11,315 bases of DNA, taken from NCBI GenBank assembly GCA_003560935.1, contig PWJF01000375.1:1-11315 (forward strand). The letters are read 5' to 3'. Positions 1 to 6,747 of the stretch are shown in pieces. Numbering within the stretch: position 1 is the stretch's first letter; each line of letters starts with the position of its first letter. This DNA comes from Ignavibacteriales bacterium (lineage in GTDB: Bacteria; Bacteroidota; Ignavibacteria; T3Sed10-11). A program made the position numbers and the translations under genes. The notes under the pieces were generated by a model, which was not told the origin of the DNA, did not search any database, and saw only the letters and a program-made list of their open reading frames with translations.

Positions 1-1202
1 AGCCGCGCGGATTGTATAATGTATTTCGGATGAGACAGGAGCTTCTGAGCAACTCGGCGGTCGGTGTTATGGCGACAGGCGTATTGCGTGATGGAATGAG
101 TACTGCAGTGAGCGGCGGAATGGACTGGAATCTCCGTTTCAGAAATAATGCTTATGTTGTCGACGGTTTTGTTGCCGGAACGCGAACCGCAGTGAACGGA
201 CACGATCGTGAGGGATCGGCGGGACGATTATATATTTCCAAACCGAGCGGCCGGCACTGGCTCGCAAGCGCCAACTTCGATTATTTCTCGCGTGATTTTA
301 ATCCGAACGATATCGGGTTCATTCAGCGCGCGGACTATCAGGGTGGTTTCGCGGATTTGACCTTTAAAGATGATTACGCGAGTGGTATTATTAGACGGTA
401 CTGGGTGAAGCTGCTTGCAGCATCGATCTGGAATATTGACGGGATAAATTTATTGAAAAGTTCGCAATTTTCATTCTTCTCGGAATATTCAAACTTCTGG
501 AGTTCATACGCCGCCTATCAATTTAATGAATCGAGTTACGATGACCTTGAGACTCGCGGAATGGGATTATATAAACGTCCGGAATATCACAACCTCACCG
601 CGTGGTTAAGTTCCGATCGACGCAAAAGTATCATACTGTTTCCCACCTTCGATATGCGCTGGGCGGATTACGGGTGGACGGAGACATATTTATTTCTTGA
701 TTTCGATGTTCGACCGTCGCCATCGATCGAGATAAGTCCCGCAGTCGGATGGCTCCGGAGCCGGGGATATGAGGCATGGTTCCGAAATCTGACAGACCCG
801 GAACTCGGCCCGATTAGTCTGTTCGGGGATCGCGACATCGATCAGATTGATTTTTCTTTACGGGGTATTGTCACGCTTCATCCGCGGTTGTCGATACAAT
901 TCTTCACACAGGTTCTGATGCACAAGCGGTGGTATGAAAATACCAGTTATCTTGCCGCTCCCGATGATTTACGCCCGTACGATTTCGAGCAGACCGATCT
1001 TAACTATCAGGGGTTCAACGCAAATATTATTTTGCGATGGGAGTTCGTGCGCGGCAGCACGATCTATCTAGTCTGGACTCAGGAGCGCGACGGAGCTCAT
1101 ACCGATATAAACCAACCCATACGCGATACGTTCAGAGATACCTTCCGCACACCTATGGATAATGTGTTTTTAATAAAGTTGAATTATTGGTTTAGTGTGT
1201 AG
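1..1202 (+). CDS. DUF5916-type outer-membrane beta-barrel protein, C-terminal part (5' end outside window)
   Basis: The reading frame is open at the left edge (first full codon at base 3), so the TTG at 12 is not the true start; about 399 C-terminal residues are visible. Features that I recognise from the DUF5916 family are the segment with NDIGFIQRADYQGG near residue 100, the LRWEFVRGSTIYLVWTQ block near the end, and alternating aromatic/polar strands typical of an outer-membrane barrel. The chain ends in a strand with LIKLNYWF, fitting a barrel C-terminus. Full-length family members usually carry an N-terminal CBM9-like sugar-binding domain, which would lie upstream of this window. The substrate is unknown; a role in glycan binding or uptake at the cell surface is inferred only from the family. 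It is followed by a hairpin and another outer-membrane gene. The family call is fairly firm; function is open. Confidence 0.75.
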   Translation, partial: PRGLYNVFRMRQELLSNSAVGVMATGVLRDGMSTAVSGGMDWNLRFRNNAYVVDGFVAGTRTAVNGHDREGSAGRLYISKPSGRHWLASANFDYFSRDFNPNDIGFIQRADYQGGFADLTFKDDYASGIIRRYWVKLLAASIWNIDGINLLKSSQFSFFSEYSNFWSSYAAYQFNESSYDDLETRGMGLYKRPEYHNLTAWLSSDRRKSIILFPTFDMRWADYGWTETYLFLDFDVRPSPSIEISPAVGWLRSRGYEAWFRNLTDPELGPISLFGDRDIDQIDFSLRGIVTLHPRLSIQFFTQVLMHKRWYENTSYLAAPDDLRPYDFEQTDLNYQGFNANIILRWEFVRGSTIYLVWTQERDGAHTDINQPIRDTFRDTFRTPMDNVFLIKLNYWFSV

Positions 1203-1213
1203 GTGTCGGCCTG

Positions 1214-1245
1214 CCTGACGAAGCCCCGTGAAGGGTGTTGTCAGG
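1214..1245 (+). terminator. Hairpin after the DUF5916 gene, possible terminator
   Basis: CCTGAC (1214-1219) pairs with GTCAGG (1240-1245). An inner GCCC/GGGT stem (one G-T pair) closes a six-base loop, with a small mismatch between the two stems. It begins 12 bases after the stop codon. No clean T-run follows, so it may be a weak terminator or an mRNA-end stabiliser rather than a classical intrinsic terminator. Confidence 0.5.
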
Positions 1246-1307
1246 ATTTCGAGTTAACAGATTCCGGTTTTCAGTTTTAATAAATGCAACAATCGGCGGC
1301 AGATCGC

Positions 1308-1316
1308 TGTTATAAT
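1308..1316 (+). promoter_or_regulatory. Extended -10 promoter candidate for the TonB-dependent receptor gene
   Basis: TGTTATAAT is a perfect TATAAT (1311-1316) preceded by the TGn extension. There is no good -35 hexamer at 17 bases, which is common for extended -10 promoters. It would give a leader of roughly 35 bases before the ATG at 1359. It is a sequence match only. Confidence 0.45.
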
Positions 1317-1358
1317 TACAAATAATAATCAAACCAGAATAACAATCTGTGGTCGAAA

Positions 1359-3545
1359 ATGAAATATACAATTCCAGTCTTTGCTCTTTTTATCTTCTTT
1401 TCCTCATTACACTCACAGTCCGTTACAGGGCGCGTCGTCGATACCGAAATCAATCAGCCTATCTACGGCGCGAATGTTTTTCTTGTCAATGCCGGTACCG
1501 GCGACGTGACGAACCGGAACGGCTCGTTCTCGGTCGATATCTCCGCGCTCCCCGATACTTTGCGCATATCATATGTCGGGTACCGTACCTATTCGGAAGT
1601 CATCGTAGATGTGGCTCTTGATGATGAGTTGACAATCCTTCTTACTCCCGAACCGGTGCAGTTCGCGGAGATCGTCGTCACCTCGCTTCGTCCGGAACAG
1701 CAAATGCGTCACATTTCAACGAGCGTCGATGTGCTCGCTGCCGAAGCGATGCGTGGAACACGGACACATTACATGGAAGATGTGCTTCAATTTGTACCCG
1801 GTGTGCATCTGCAGCCGCGGCATAACCAGGACGAAGCGCGCATCTCCATACGCGGATCGGGTATACGCACGAACTGGGGAGTCCGCGGCATAAACGTGCT
1901 TATTAACGGCATCCCGCTAACCGATCCAGATGGACTGACGGATATCGATGCGGTCGATCTCGGTATTGTCGACCGGGTCGAGGTTTTGCGCGGTCCTGCA
2001 TCGTCATTATATGGAAGCGGCGCCATCGGCGGAGCGGTAAACTTTATCTTCGGTGAACGGCATCAACCCTTTGGCGTGCACGTCTCATCGCTTGCCGGAA
2101 GTTATAACTTCCAGCGACACGGAGTTTCACTCCACGGCTCACGCGACTCGTATTCTTATTTTCTCAGCGCATCATATCATTCGAAAGACGGTTACCGGGA
2201 CCGGAGCGGCGGCAACTCGCAGCGGGTGTTCGGGCGGTTCACGTTCGCCCCCGATGACCGTTCGGATGTAGAACTGCTTGCTTTCTGGCGCGCCATCAAT
2301 TTCGATCTGCCGGGAAGTTTGACGCAAGAGCAATTCGATGCGGATCCGCGTATTGCAAGTCAGGGAGCGATAGACGGGCAGTGGCGGAAAGAAAAGACGC
2401 GCTCCCGCTTCGGTCTGCGCTACCGGCGAGATCTCGGCAGGAATGTTAAGATAAATGTTGCCGGATTTTACGGTGAACATGCCACGCCGTATCATCCCAT
2501 CTTTATGGTGCTCGAAGAGGATTTCCGAACATCGGGTATCGACGGAAGGATCGAAATGAAACATACTGTTGCGGAGAGATCGAATAGGATCATTGTCGGC
2601 GCGGAACGGCAGTACATTACAGGCGGCGCACGGTATTATGTGAACGAACAGGGTGAACGCGGCAACCTCGGGAGAAACGAGCAGATCGGTGTCGGCAAAA
2701 CGGGTGTGTATGTTCAGGATGAATTTTTTATCCATCCGCGTCTCACATTGACATTTGGCGGACGTTACGATCATCTCTTGTACGATTTTACCGATCTCAT
2801 AGGCGACGATTCTTTTACCGATTCGTTCGACCGGTTTACTCCTTCTATTGGATTTGCATACGAGCCGGCATCGGGCGTTATCATTCATTCAAACTACAGC
2901 GAAGGATTCGAACCGCCTGCAATCACCGAACTTCGCGGTGCGGATTTCCGTCTTGAACCTATACATTCGCGGAACATCGAAGCGGGCATCCGTGCATCTT
3001 TTGCGCGTCATACCGAAACCGAGTTCAGTGTATATATGATGAACATCAACAGCGATATAATACCGTACACGGTCGGATTCCAGACCCGCTACCGCAACGC
3101 TGAACGAACACGGCATAACGGATTCGAAGCGGCGCTACGATCCAATTTAATCCGCAACGTTTATACAAAAATCGCGTACACGTATTCCGATTTTCGATTC
3201 GTAGACGACGAGGATCACGACGGCAACCGCGTGCCGGGAATTCCCGAACACCGTCTTGTCGGCGGTATACGATATGAGATCCCGGGCGGTTTGTTTATCG
3301 GTTCCAATATAATGTGGAACGGCAGCTATTATGTTAATGATGCCAATATCGATACGCACGATGCGTATACGGTGTTCTCTGTTTTTGCAGGATATAACTG
3401 GCCAGCTGTTACAGTACGGTTGTCGGTTGAGAATTTATTCGACAAACAATATGCATCCTACGTCCGCACCAACGAAGCACAGCAGCGCTACTTCGAGCCG
3501 GGGGACGGGAGAGGGGTGTTTTTTGGGGTGGAGATCAAGTATTGA
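1359..3545 (+). CDS. TonB-dependent outer-membrane receptor with carboxypeptidase-regulatory-like N-domain
   Basis: This gene encodes 728 residues, a normal length for the family. Residues 1-20 form a signal peptide (basic start, hydrophobic core, SLHSQ). Residues about 21-100 form a carboxypeptidase D regulatory-like beta-sandwich (VTGRVVDTEINQPIYGANV, then SYVGYR). A TonB-box-like AEIVVTS follows at 103-109. The plug domain (about 115-232) has the classic RISIRGSGIRTNWGVRG, VLINGIPLTD and DRVEVLRGPASSLYGSGAIGG signatures. The remainder is the 22-strand barrel, ending in NLFDKQYASY and a C-terminal aromatic (IKY). Such receptors import siderophores, cobalamin or other large ligands using the TonB-ExbBD energy system. 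The barrel resembles siderophore receptors more than SusC proteins and no SusD partner lies next to it, so an iron-chelate substrate is plausible but unproven. The ATG start has no clear Shine-Dalgarno but is required by the signal peptide. Confidence 0.93.
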   Translation: MKYTIPVFALFIFFSSLHSQSVTGRVVDTEINQPIYGANVFLVNAGTGDVTNRNGSFSVDISALPDTLRISYVGYRTYSEVIVDVALDDELTILLTPEPVQFAEIVVTSLRPEQQMRHISTSVDVLAAEAMRGTRTHYMEDVLQFVPGVHLQPRHNQDEARISIRGSGIRTNWGVRGINVLINGIPLTDPDGLTDIDAVDLGIVDRVEVLRGPASSLYGSGAIGGAVNFIFGERHQPFGVHVSSLAGSYNFQRHGVSLHGSRDSYSYFLSASYHSKDGYRDRSGGNSQRVFGRFTFAPDDRSDVELLAFWRAINFDLPGSLTQEQFDADPRIASQGAIDGQWRKEKTRSRFGLRYRRDLGRNVKINVAGFYGEHATPYHPIFMVLEEDFRTSGIDGRIEMKHTVAERSNRIIVGAERQYITGGARYYVNEQGERGNLGRNEQIGVGKTGVYVQDEFFIHPRLTLTFGGRYDHLLYDFTDLIGDDSFTDSFDRFTPSIGFAYEPASGVIIHSNYSEGFEPPAITELRGADFRLEPIHSRNIEAGIRASFARHTETEFSVYMMNINSDIIPYTVGFQTRYRNAERTRHNGFEAALRSNLIRNVYTKIAYTYSDFRFVDDEDHDGNRVPGIPEHRLVGGIRYEIPGGLFIGSNIMWNGSYYVNDANIDTHDAYTVFSVFAGYNWPAVTVRLSVENLFDKQYASYVRTNEAQQRYFEPGDGRGVFFGVEIKY

Positions 3546-3573
3546 AGCTTGATTTCAATTATACAAATTAATA

Positions 3574-3912
3574 GTGTGTCAGGTTCTGAGTACCATAGAT
3601 GAGGATGTTTCTGTTTTACCCGCATCGCTGCTACGAGCGCTATCTATGGATGCGGTCCCCGCCCGCGATGAAAGCATGTTGGGTGCTGAAGACGAAGATC
3701 ATCTGAGAAGGTGTATTGAGTTGAATCGGGTATTGATCAGCCATCATCAAATCCACTTTGAGGAATTATATGCACGATATATCCAGGAAGGCATCCGTTT
3801 TCCTGGTATTATTATACTGACCTGTCATCGCGATGTATTTGATCTTGCCAAACGAATCGCGAAATTTTTCTCACAACACCACGATATAAGTAATCAACTT
3901 TGGTGCTTGTAA
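3574..3912 (+). CDS. DUF5615-like PIN-domain protein, orphan and possibly decayed
   Basis: This 112-residue protein matches the DUF5615 PIN-like pattern: IDEDV at 8-12, a GAEDEDHL segment at 37-44 (family: GASDEEHL), NRVLIS at 51-56, GIIIL at 78-82, and a C-terminal helix pair ending in NQLWCL. Proteins of this family are putative RNases, often encoded next to a DUF433 helix-turn-helix antitoxin. Here no such partner is visible: the TonB receptor ends 28 bases upstream and the convergent ferredoxin gene begins one base downstream. The usual THNxxDF motif reads SHHQIHF (56-62), so the second acidic residue of the presumed active site is His61. The only start is a GTG without a Shine-Dalgarno. 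Together these suggest an inactive or decaying remnant. The family call is moderate; activity is doubtful. Confidence 0.6.
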   Translation: MCQVLSTIDEDVSVLPASLLRALSMDAVPARDESMLGAEDEDHLRRCIELNRVLISHHQIHFEELYARYIQEGIRFPGIIILTCHRDVFDLAKRIAKFFSQHHDISNQLWCL

Positions 3913-3913
3913 A

Positions 3914-4318
3914 TCACCGGGCCGGATACACCGGCTCAATCCGCCAATCAACCCGCTCCGCTGGTGCATCCTTCATCCAGACCTTCTCATCAAAGACCGT
4001 CCGTATCGTGTAATCGGAATCGGCTGCCTTCTTATACGCTTCATCATATTTTATCATATCGATCGTTTCCCACGGACAATACTTGGAGCAGAGCTTGCAT
4101 CCGATGCAGATATCCAGATCGATCTCGACAAGCTTTTTCCGCTGCGGTTCTTCGGGACCCGGTACGATATAAATGCAATCGACCGGGCAAAATTCAATAC
4201 ATACCTCGCATCCTGTACAACCGTATTGATTGATAACGGCAAGCTCTCTCGGTTTCTTTTTCATCGGCCGGAGCTCGACACTCTCATGATCGAGCGGCAC
4301 CGTGGATTGATCTGACAT
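3914..4318 (-). CDS. 2x[4Fe-4S] ferredoxin family protein
   Basis: The protein has 134 residues from the ATG at 4316-4318. I prefer it to the in-frame TTG at 4330 because GGGAGGA lies directly in front of it and the TTG would fall upstream of that ribosome binding site. Two canonical cluster motifs are present: C34-x2-C37-x2-C40-x3-C44-P and C71-x2-C74-x2-C77-x3-C81-P, with an extra Cys48. The motifs are separated by about 27 residues including a VPGPEEPQ linker. A basic N-terminal stretch (MKKKPREL) and an acidic/aromatic C-terminal tail of about 50 residues make it longer than a minimal bacterial ferredoxin. It is a soluble cytoplasmic electron carrier; its redox partner is not shown by the neighbours. 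The class V aminotransferase lies upstream on the same strand across a hairpin-bearing gap, so co-transcription is possible but not certain. There is no obvious signal peptide or membrane segment. Confidence 0.88.
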   Translation of the reverse strand: MSDQSTVPLDHESVELRPMKKKPRELAVINQYGCTGCEVCIEFCPVDCIYIVPGPEEPQRKKLVEIDLDICIGCKLCSKYCPWETIDMIKYDEAYKKAADSDYTIRTVFDEKVWMKDAPAERVDWRIEPVYPAR

Positions 4319-4321
4319 TGT

Positions 4322-4328
4322 TCCTCCC
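4322..4328 (-). promoter_or_regulatory. Ribosome binding site of the ferredoxin gene
   Basis: On the minus strand GGGAGGA precedes the ATG at 4318 with four bases between GGAGG and the start. It decides the start codon: the longer in-frame TTG start at 4330 would lie upstream of this site. Confidence 0.65.
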
Positions 4329-4356
4329 AAATCGAAATAATGTAGTAATTAAAATT

Positions 4357-4426
4357 ATTCCTCCCGCGAAATCAGAACTCCCACAAAAAAATAAATTTAG
4401 TGGGATTTCAGTTTAGTGGGAGTAAT
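4357..4426. repeat. Long imperfect hairpin with an internal 10-bp direct repeat
   Basis: Arms 4357-4384 and 4400-4426 pair over about 23 bp with a few mismatches and one bulge, around a 15-base A/T-rich loop. The best segments are CTCCCGC (4361-4367) with 4416-4422 and TCCCAC (4379-4384) with GTGGGA (4400-4405). The right arm contains TTTAGTGGGA twice (4396-4405 and 4412-4421, 16-base period). It lies between the aminotransferase stop and the ferredoxin start. It could be an mRNA processing or attenuation hairpin, or a small palindromic element of REP/MITE type. Confidence 0.6.
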
Positions 4427-4438
4427 CCTATTTGAAAA

Positions 4439-5599
4439 TTATACTTTCTCCGCGTGAACACATTCATCTATACAATCGAGCAACGTATCGATTTCCTCGA
4501 TAGTATTGTAAAAATGCGGCGAAACGCGAACACAGTCACCACGGACTGCAGTGTGTACTTTCCGATCCGACATCACCTGTAGAAGCGCATCCGCATCTGC
4601 CGGCTTAAATGAAACTATACCGCTTCGTTCGGAACGGTCCGCGGGTGTAATATATGCGATATCCCGTTCTTCCAATTGAGTAATAAAATGATCGGTCAAA
4701 TCCAGTATATGTTCGCGTATCGTATCGACACCGATTTCAAGCAGCACGTCGAGCGATGCGCCCAGACCGATGATGCCGGCGGAATTCAGCACCCCATTTT
4801 CATAACGCCGCGCAGTCGGATCGAGTTCAAGTTTATAGTCGTGCATCCGTTCAAAATAATCGCTCACACTTGCCCAGCCGACATATGCTTGTGTGATACG
4901 GTTTTGCATCTCTTCGGTCACGTACACGAACCCCGCCCCTTCCGGTGCCATCAACCACTTATGACTCCCGGTTGCGAGAAAATCGATCTTCATTGAAGCA
5001 ACATCCAACGGTACTGCGCCTACGGATTGAATTGCATCGATCGAGAAAATGATCCCGCGCTCTCTGCAGAATGTGCCCAGTGCTTCCAGATCGGAAAGAA
5101 AGCCGTTAAGATACTGTACATGGCTGATAGAGATCAACCGGGTACGCGGTGTGACCGCAGCGATAATTTTTTCAAGCGGTATTGTATGATTGTGTGGTTC
5201 GACGAAATCGATCTCGACGCCATGCCGCTTGAGATTCATAAACGGATACACATTTGAGGGAAATTCCATCGTGTTCAGTAAAATCCGGTCGCCGGTTTTC
5301 CACTGTAAACCGTTCGCCAGAATATTCAGCCCGTTCGAGGTATTATCGACGAATGCTATCCGTTCCGTTCCTGTACCGAGCAGCCGGGCGAGCTTATTTT
5401 TTGTTGTAAAAAATTGTTCTTCCAGTTTCTTAAAATTATCAATTGAAGTCGATGAGCGGTTTTTCAGATATTTTTGAACATTTTCGGTTACAGATCTTGA
5501 TAATGGGCTGATTGCGGCATGATTCAGGTAGGTGATATGATCTTCAATATGGGGAAATAACTTTCTAAATGAGTATGGATTATGCATAGAATATTTCAT
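4439..5599 (-). CDS. Class V PLP-dependent aminotransferase
   Basis: The protein has 386 residues, normal for the class V (NifS/CsdB-like, fold type I) family. Visible landmarks are YLNHAAISPLS at 24-34, FVDNTSNGLN at 83-92 (phosphate-binding region), SISHVQYLNG at 157-166, SIDAIQSVGAVPLD at 186-199 with Asp188 as the PLP pyridine-nitrogen ligand, and GSHKWLMAPEGAGF at 211-224 with Lys214 as the Schiff-base lysine. The C-terminal RVSPHFYNTIEEID is typical of the branch loosely annotated as aminotransferase V, isopenicillin-N-epimerase-like or selenocysteine-lyase-like. The mobile loop with the catalytic Cys of SufS-type desulfurases (RxGxxC followed by about 15 residues) is absent; Cys356 sits in RGDCVRVSPH instead. 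I therefore do not call it a cysteine desulfurase. The substrate is unknown. ATG 5599 or the in-frame ATG four codons later are both possible starts; neither has a clear ribosome binding site. Confidence 0.87.
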   Translation of the reverse strand: MKYSMHNPYSFRKLFPHIEDHITYLNHAAISPLSRSVTENVQKYLKNRSSTSIDNFKKLEEQFFTTKNKLARLLGTGTERIAFVDNTSNGLNILANGLQWKTGDRILLNTMEFPSNVYPFMNLKRHGVEIDFVEPHNHTIPLEKIIAAVTPRTRLISISHVQYLNGFLSDLEALGTFCRERGIIFSIDAIQSVGAVPLDVASMKIDFLATGSHKWLMAPEGAGFVYVTEEMQNRITQAYVGWASVSDYFERMHDYKLELDPTARRYENGVLNSAGIIGLGASLDVLLEIGVDTIREHILDLTDHFITQLEERDIAYITPADRSERSGIVSFKPADADALLQVMSDRKVHTAVRGDCVRVSPHFYNTIEEIDTLLDCIDECVHAEKV

Positions 5600-5620
5600 G
5601 ATCGCTGAATGAATAGTTCA

Positions 5621-5657
5621 ATCAATTTTTTTTAATCAATGAGCGGAGCGAATTAAT
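5621..5657 (-). repeat. Dispersed leader repeat, copy A
   Basis: This 37-base element is nearly identical to the reverse complement of 10033-10070. The two differ only by one extra A in a T-run and one G/A transition. Read in the direction of the aminotransferase gene it ends 21 bases before the ATG. It overlaps the end of the predicted minus-strand -10 box, so it should form much of the 5' leader of that transcript. Confidence 0.8.
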
Positions 5658-5683
5658 ATAGTGAGAATGATGCATATTGGCAA
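5655..5683 (-). promoter_or_regulatory. Sigma70-like promoter for the aminotransferase gene
   Basis: On the minus strand TTGCCA (5678-5683) and TATATT (5655-5660) are separated by exactly 17 bases, each matching five of six consensus positions. Transcription would start near 5648, inside repeat copy A. Confidence 0.6.
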
Positions 5684-5688
5684 TAAAA

Positions 5689-5712
5689 ACACGATTATGC
5701 GCATAAAAATGT
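5689..5712. promoter_or_regulatory. 24-bp dyad, candidate operator between divergent promoters
   Basis: A perfect 12-bp palindrome TTATGCGCATAA (5695-5706) is flanked at equal distance by ACA (5689-5691) and TGT (5710-5712). It lies 5 bases from the -35 box of the minus-strand promoter and 2 bases from the -35 box of the plus-strand promoter. A dimeric transcription factor bound here could control both. I do not recognise the regulator. Confidence 0.55.
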
Positions 5713-5714
5713 GA

Positions 5715-5743
5715 TTGACATTTGACGGTAAATTAACTATCTT
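5715..5743 (+). promoter_or_regulatory. Sigma70-like promoter for the M23-bactofilin-ATPase run
   Basis: A perfect TTGACA (5715-5720) and TATCTT (5738-5743) are spaced by 17 bases. This leaves a leader of about 60 bases before the M23 peptidase start. It is the only strong promoter match I noticed before the ATP synthase genes on this strand. Confidence 0.6.
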
Positions 5744-5810
5744 TTAGTCTATTTAATCAAAAAACAGCAAAATGCCGCGAAGTAGTGAATTTCTGGAGTA
5801 TCTAAGTTAA

Positions 5811-6731
5811 ATGTCAGAACGCCGGGAGCGGAGCAAGAAACCTCCTCAAAAGTATAACATACTACTTGTTCCTGAAGGAAATACGGGTACGTCGCATTCT
5901 TTCCGGGTAACGAAACTCGGTGTGGCGTTATCGCTGGTTGCGTCACTCGTTCTCATCGTGGCTGTTATAATTGTAGTTTTAATTTACACTCCGGTGGGTG
6001 CAATTATAACCTTGCCGAATCCTCATCTTGAAGAACGGTATATAAATGAGCTGATGTATGTACAGGATCGGCTGAATCGTGTAACCGAAGACGTCATTTT
6101 TATGCGTGAATATAACTTACAGATGCGACGGGCACTTGGTGAGGATGATTCGATATCAGATACCCTCGGAATAACTGCTCTTGCTGATCGGCGGGAGATA
6201 CAAAGGCAGAGTGTTTCTCCCGAACATCTACCGTCTCCTGAGAGGGGAGATATGGATGTCTACGATCCGGCTATGGATTATGGAATAATGGGTCTGACGT
6301 CGGGTCCGGTCCGCATTTCACCGACGGTTGAGTCAACGTTCAGACCGACGCTGCCGATAACGCTTCCCGCCGACGGGTATGTAACGAGGAGATTTGATGC
6401 AAGCGGCGGTCATGTCGGCATAGATATAGCCGGAAAAGTAAACACACCAATTGCAGCGGCGGCGGACGGAACGGTGATATTTTCGGGTTGGACGTATCAC
6501 GACGGGAACATGGTAATTATATCACACGGCGGCGGTTATTTTTCTGTGTATAAACATAATCAAGCCAATATAGTCAGGCAGGGTGCGATTGTCCGGCGTG
6601 GTGAAACAATCGCTCTGCTCGGTAATACCGGGAAACAAAGTTACGGACCTCACTTGCATTTTGAATTATGGAAAGACGGCGTTCCGCTCGATCCGGCATA
6701 TTATTTATTTGACACGAAAGATACATTATAA
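5811..6731 (+). CDS. M23 family (LytM-type) peptidoglycan endopeptidase, membrane anchored
   Basis: The protein has 306 residues. A basic, proline-containing cytoplasmic N-terminus (1-35) is followed by one transmembrane helix at about 37-60, then a coiled or linker region (about 70-180) and a C-terminal M23 domain (about 181-300). The zinc-site residues are visible: H201-x3-D205 in GGHVGIDIA, and H281-L-H283 in GPHLHFELW. His249 in YKHN matches the additional conserved active-site His. All catalytic residues are present, so it should be an active periplasmic endopeptidase that cuts peptidoglycan cross-links. It stands directly before a bactofilin gene, a pairing well known from cell-shape loci (for example the Helicobacter Csd1/CcmA relationship), so I infer a role in localised wall remodelling. 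GGAG at 5795-5798 lies 12 bases before the ATG, a long spacing. Confidence 0.9.
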   Translation: MSERRERSKKPPQKYNILLVPEGNTGTSHSFRVTKLGVALSLVASLVLIVAVIIVVLIYTPVGAIITLPNPHLEERYINELMYVQDRLNRVTEDVIFMREYNLQMRRALGEDDSISDTLGITALADRREIQRQSVSPEHLPSPERGDMDVYDPAMDYGIMGLTSGPVRISPTVESTFRPTLPITLPADGYVTRRFDASGGHVGIDIAGKVNTPIAAAADGTVIFSGWTYHDGNMVIISHGGGYFSVYKHNQANIVRQGAIVRRGETIALLGNTGKQSYGPHLHFELWKDGVPLDPAYYLFDTKDTL

Positions 6732-6733
6732 TT

Positions 6734-6739
6734 AAGGAG
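6734..6739 (+). promoter_or_regulatory. Ribosome binding site of the bactofilin gene
   Basis: AAGGAG lies 8 bases upstream of a TTG at 6748, ideal spacing. It supports TTG 6748 as the original bactofilin start, although that frame stops after 14 codons. Confidence 0.6.
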
Positions 6740-6747
6740 CCACTCTG

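Noticed and set aside
12..14. TTG as start of the first gene
   Set aside because: The frame is open to the window edge and the sequence is mid-protein for the DUF5916 family, so the true start lies upstream.
2172..2888. 238-residue open frame on the minus strand
   Set aside because: It lies wholly opposite the TonB receptor, has no recognisable domain and scattered composition, and is explained by the coding bias of the plus strand.
4439..5599. Cysteine desulfurase (SufS/IscS) call
   Set aside because: The PLP lysine is present but the mobile loop with the catalytic Cys is missing; only a generic class V aminotransferase call is supported.
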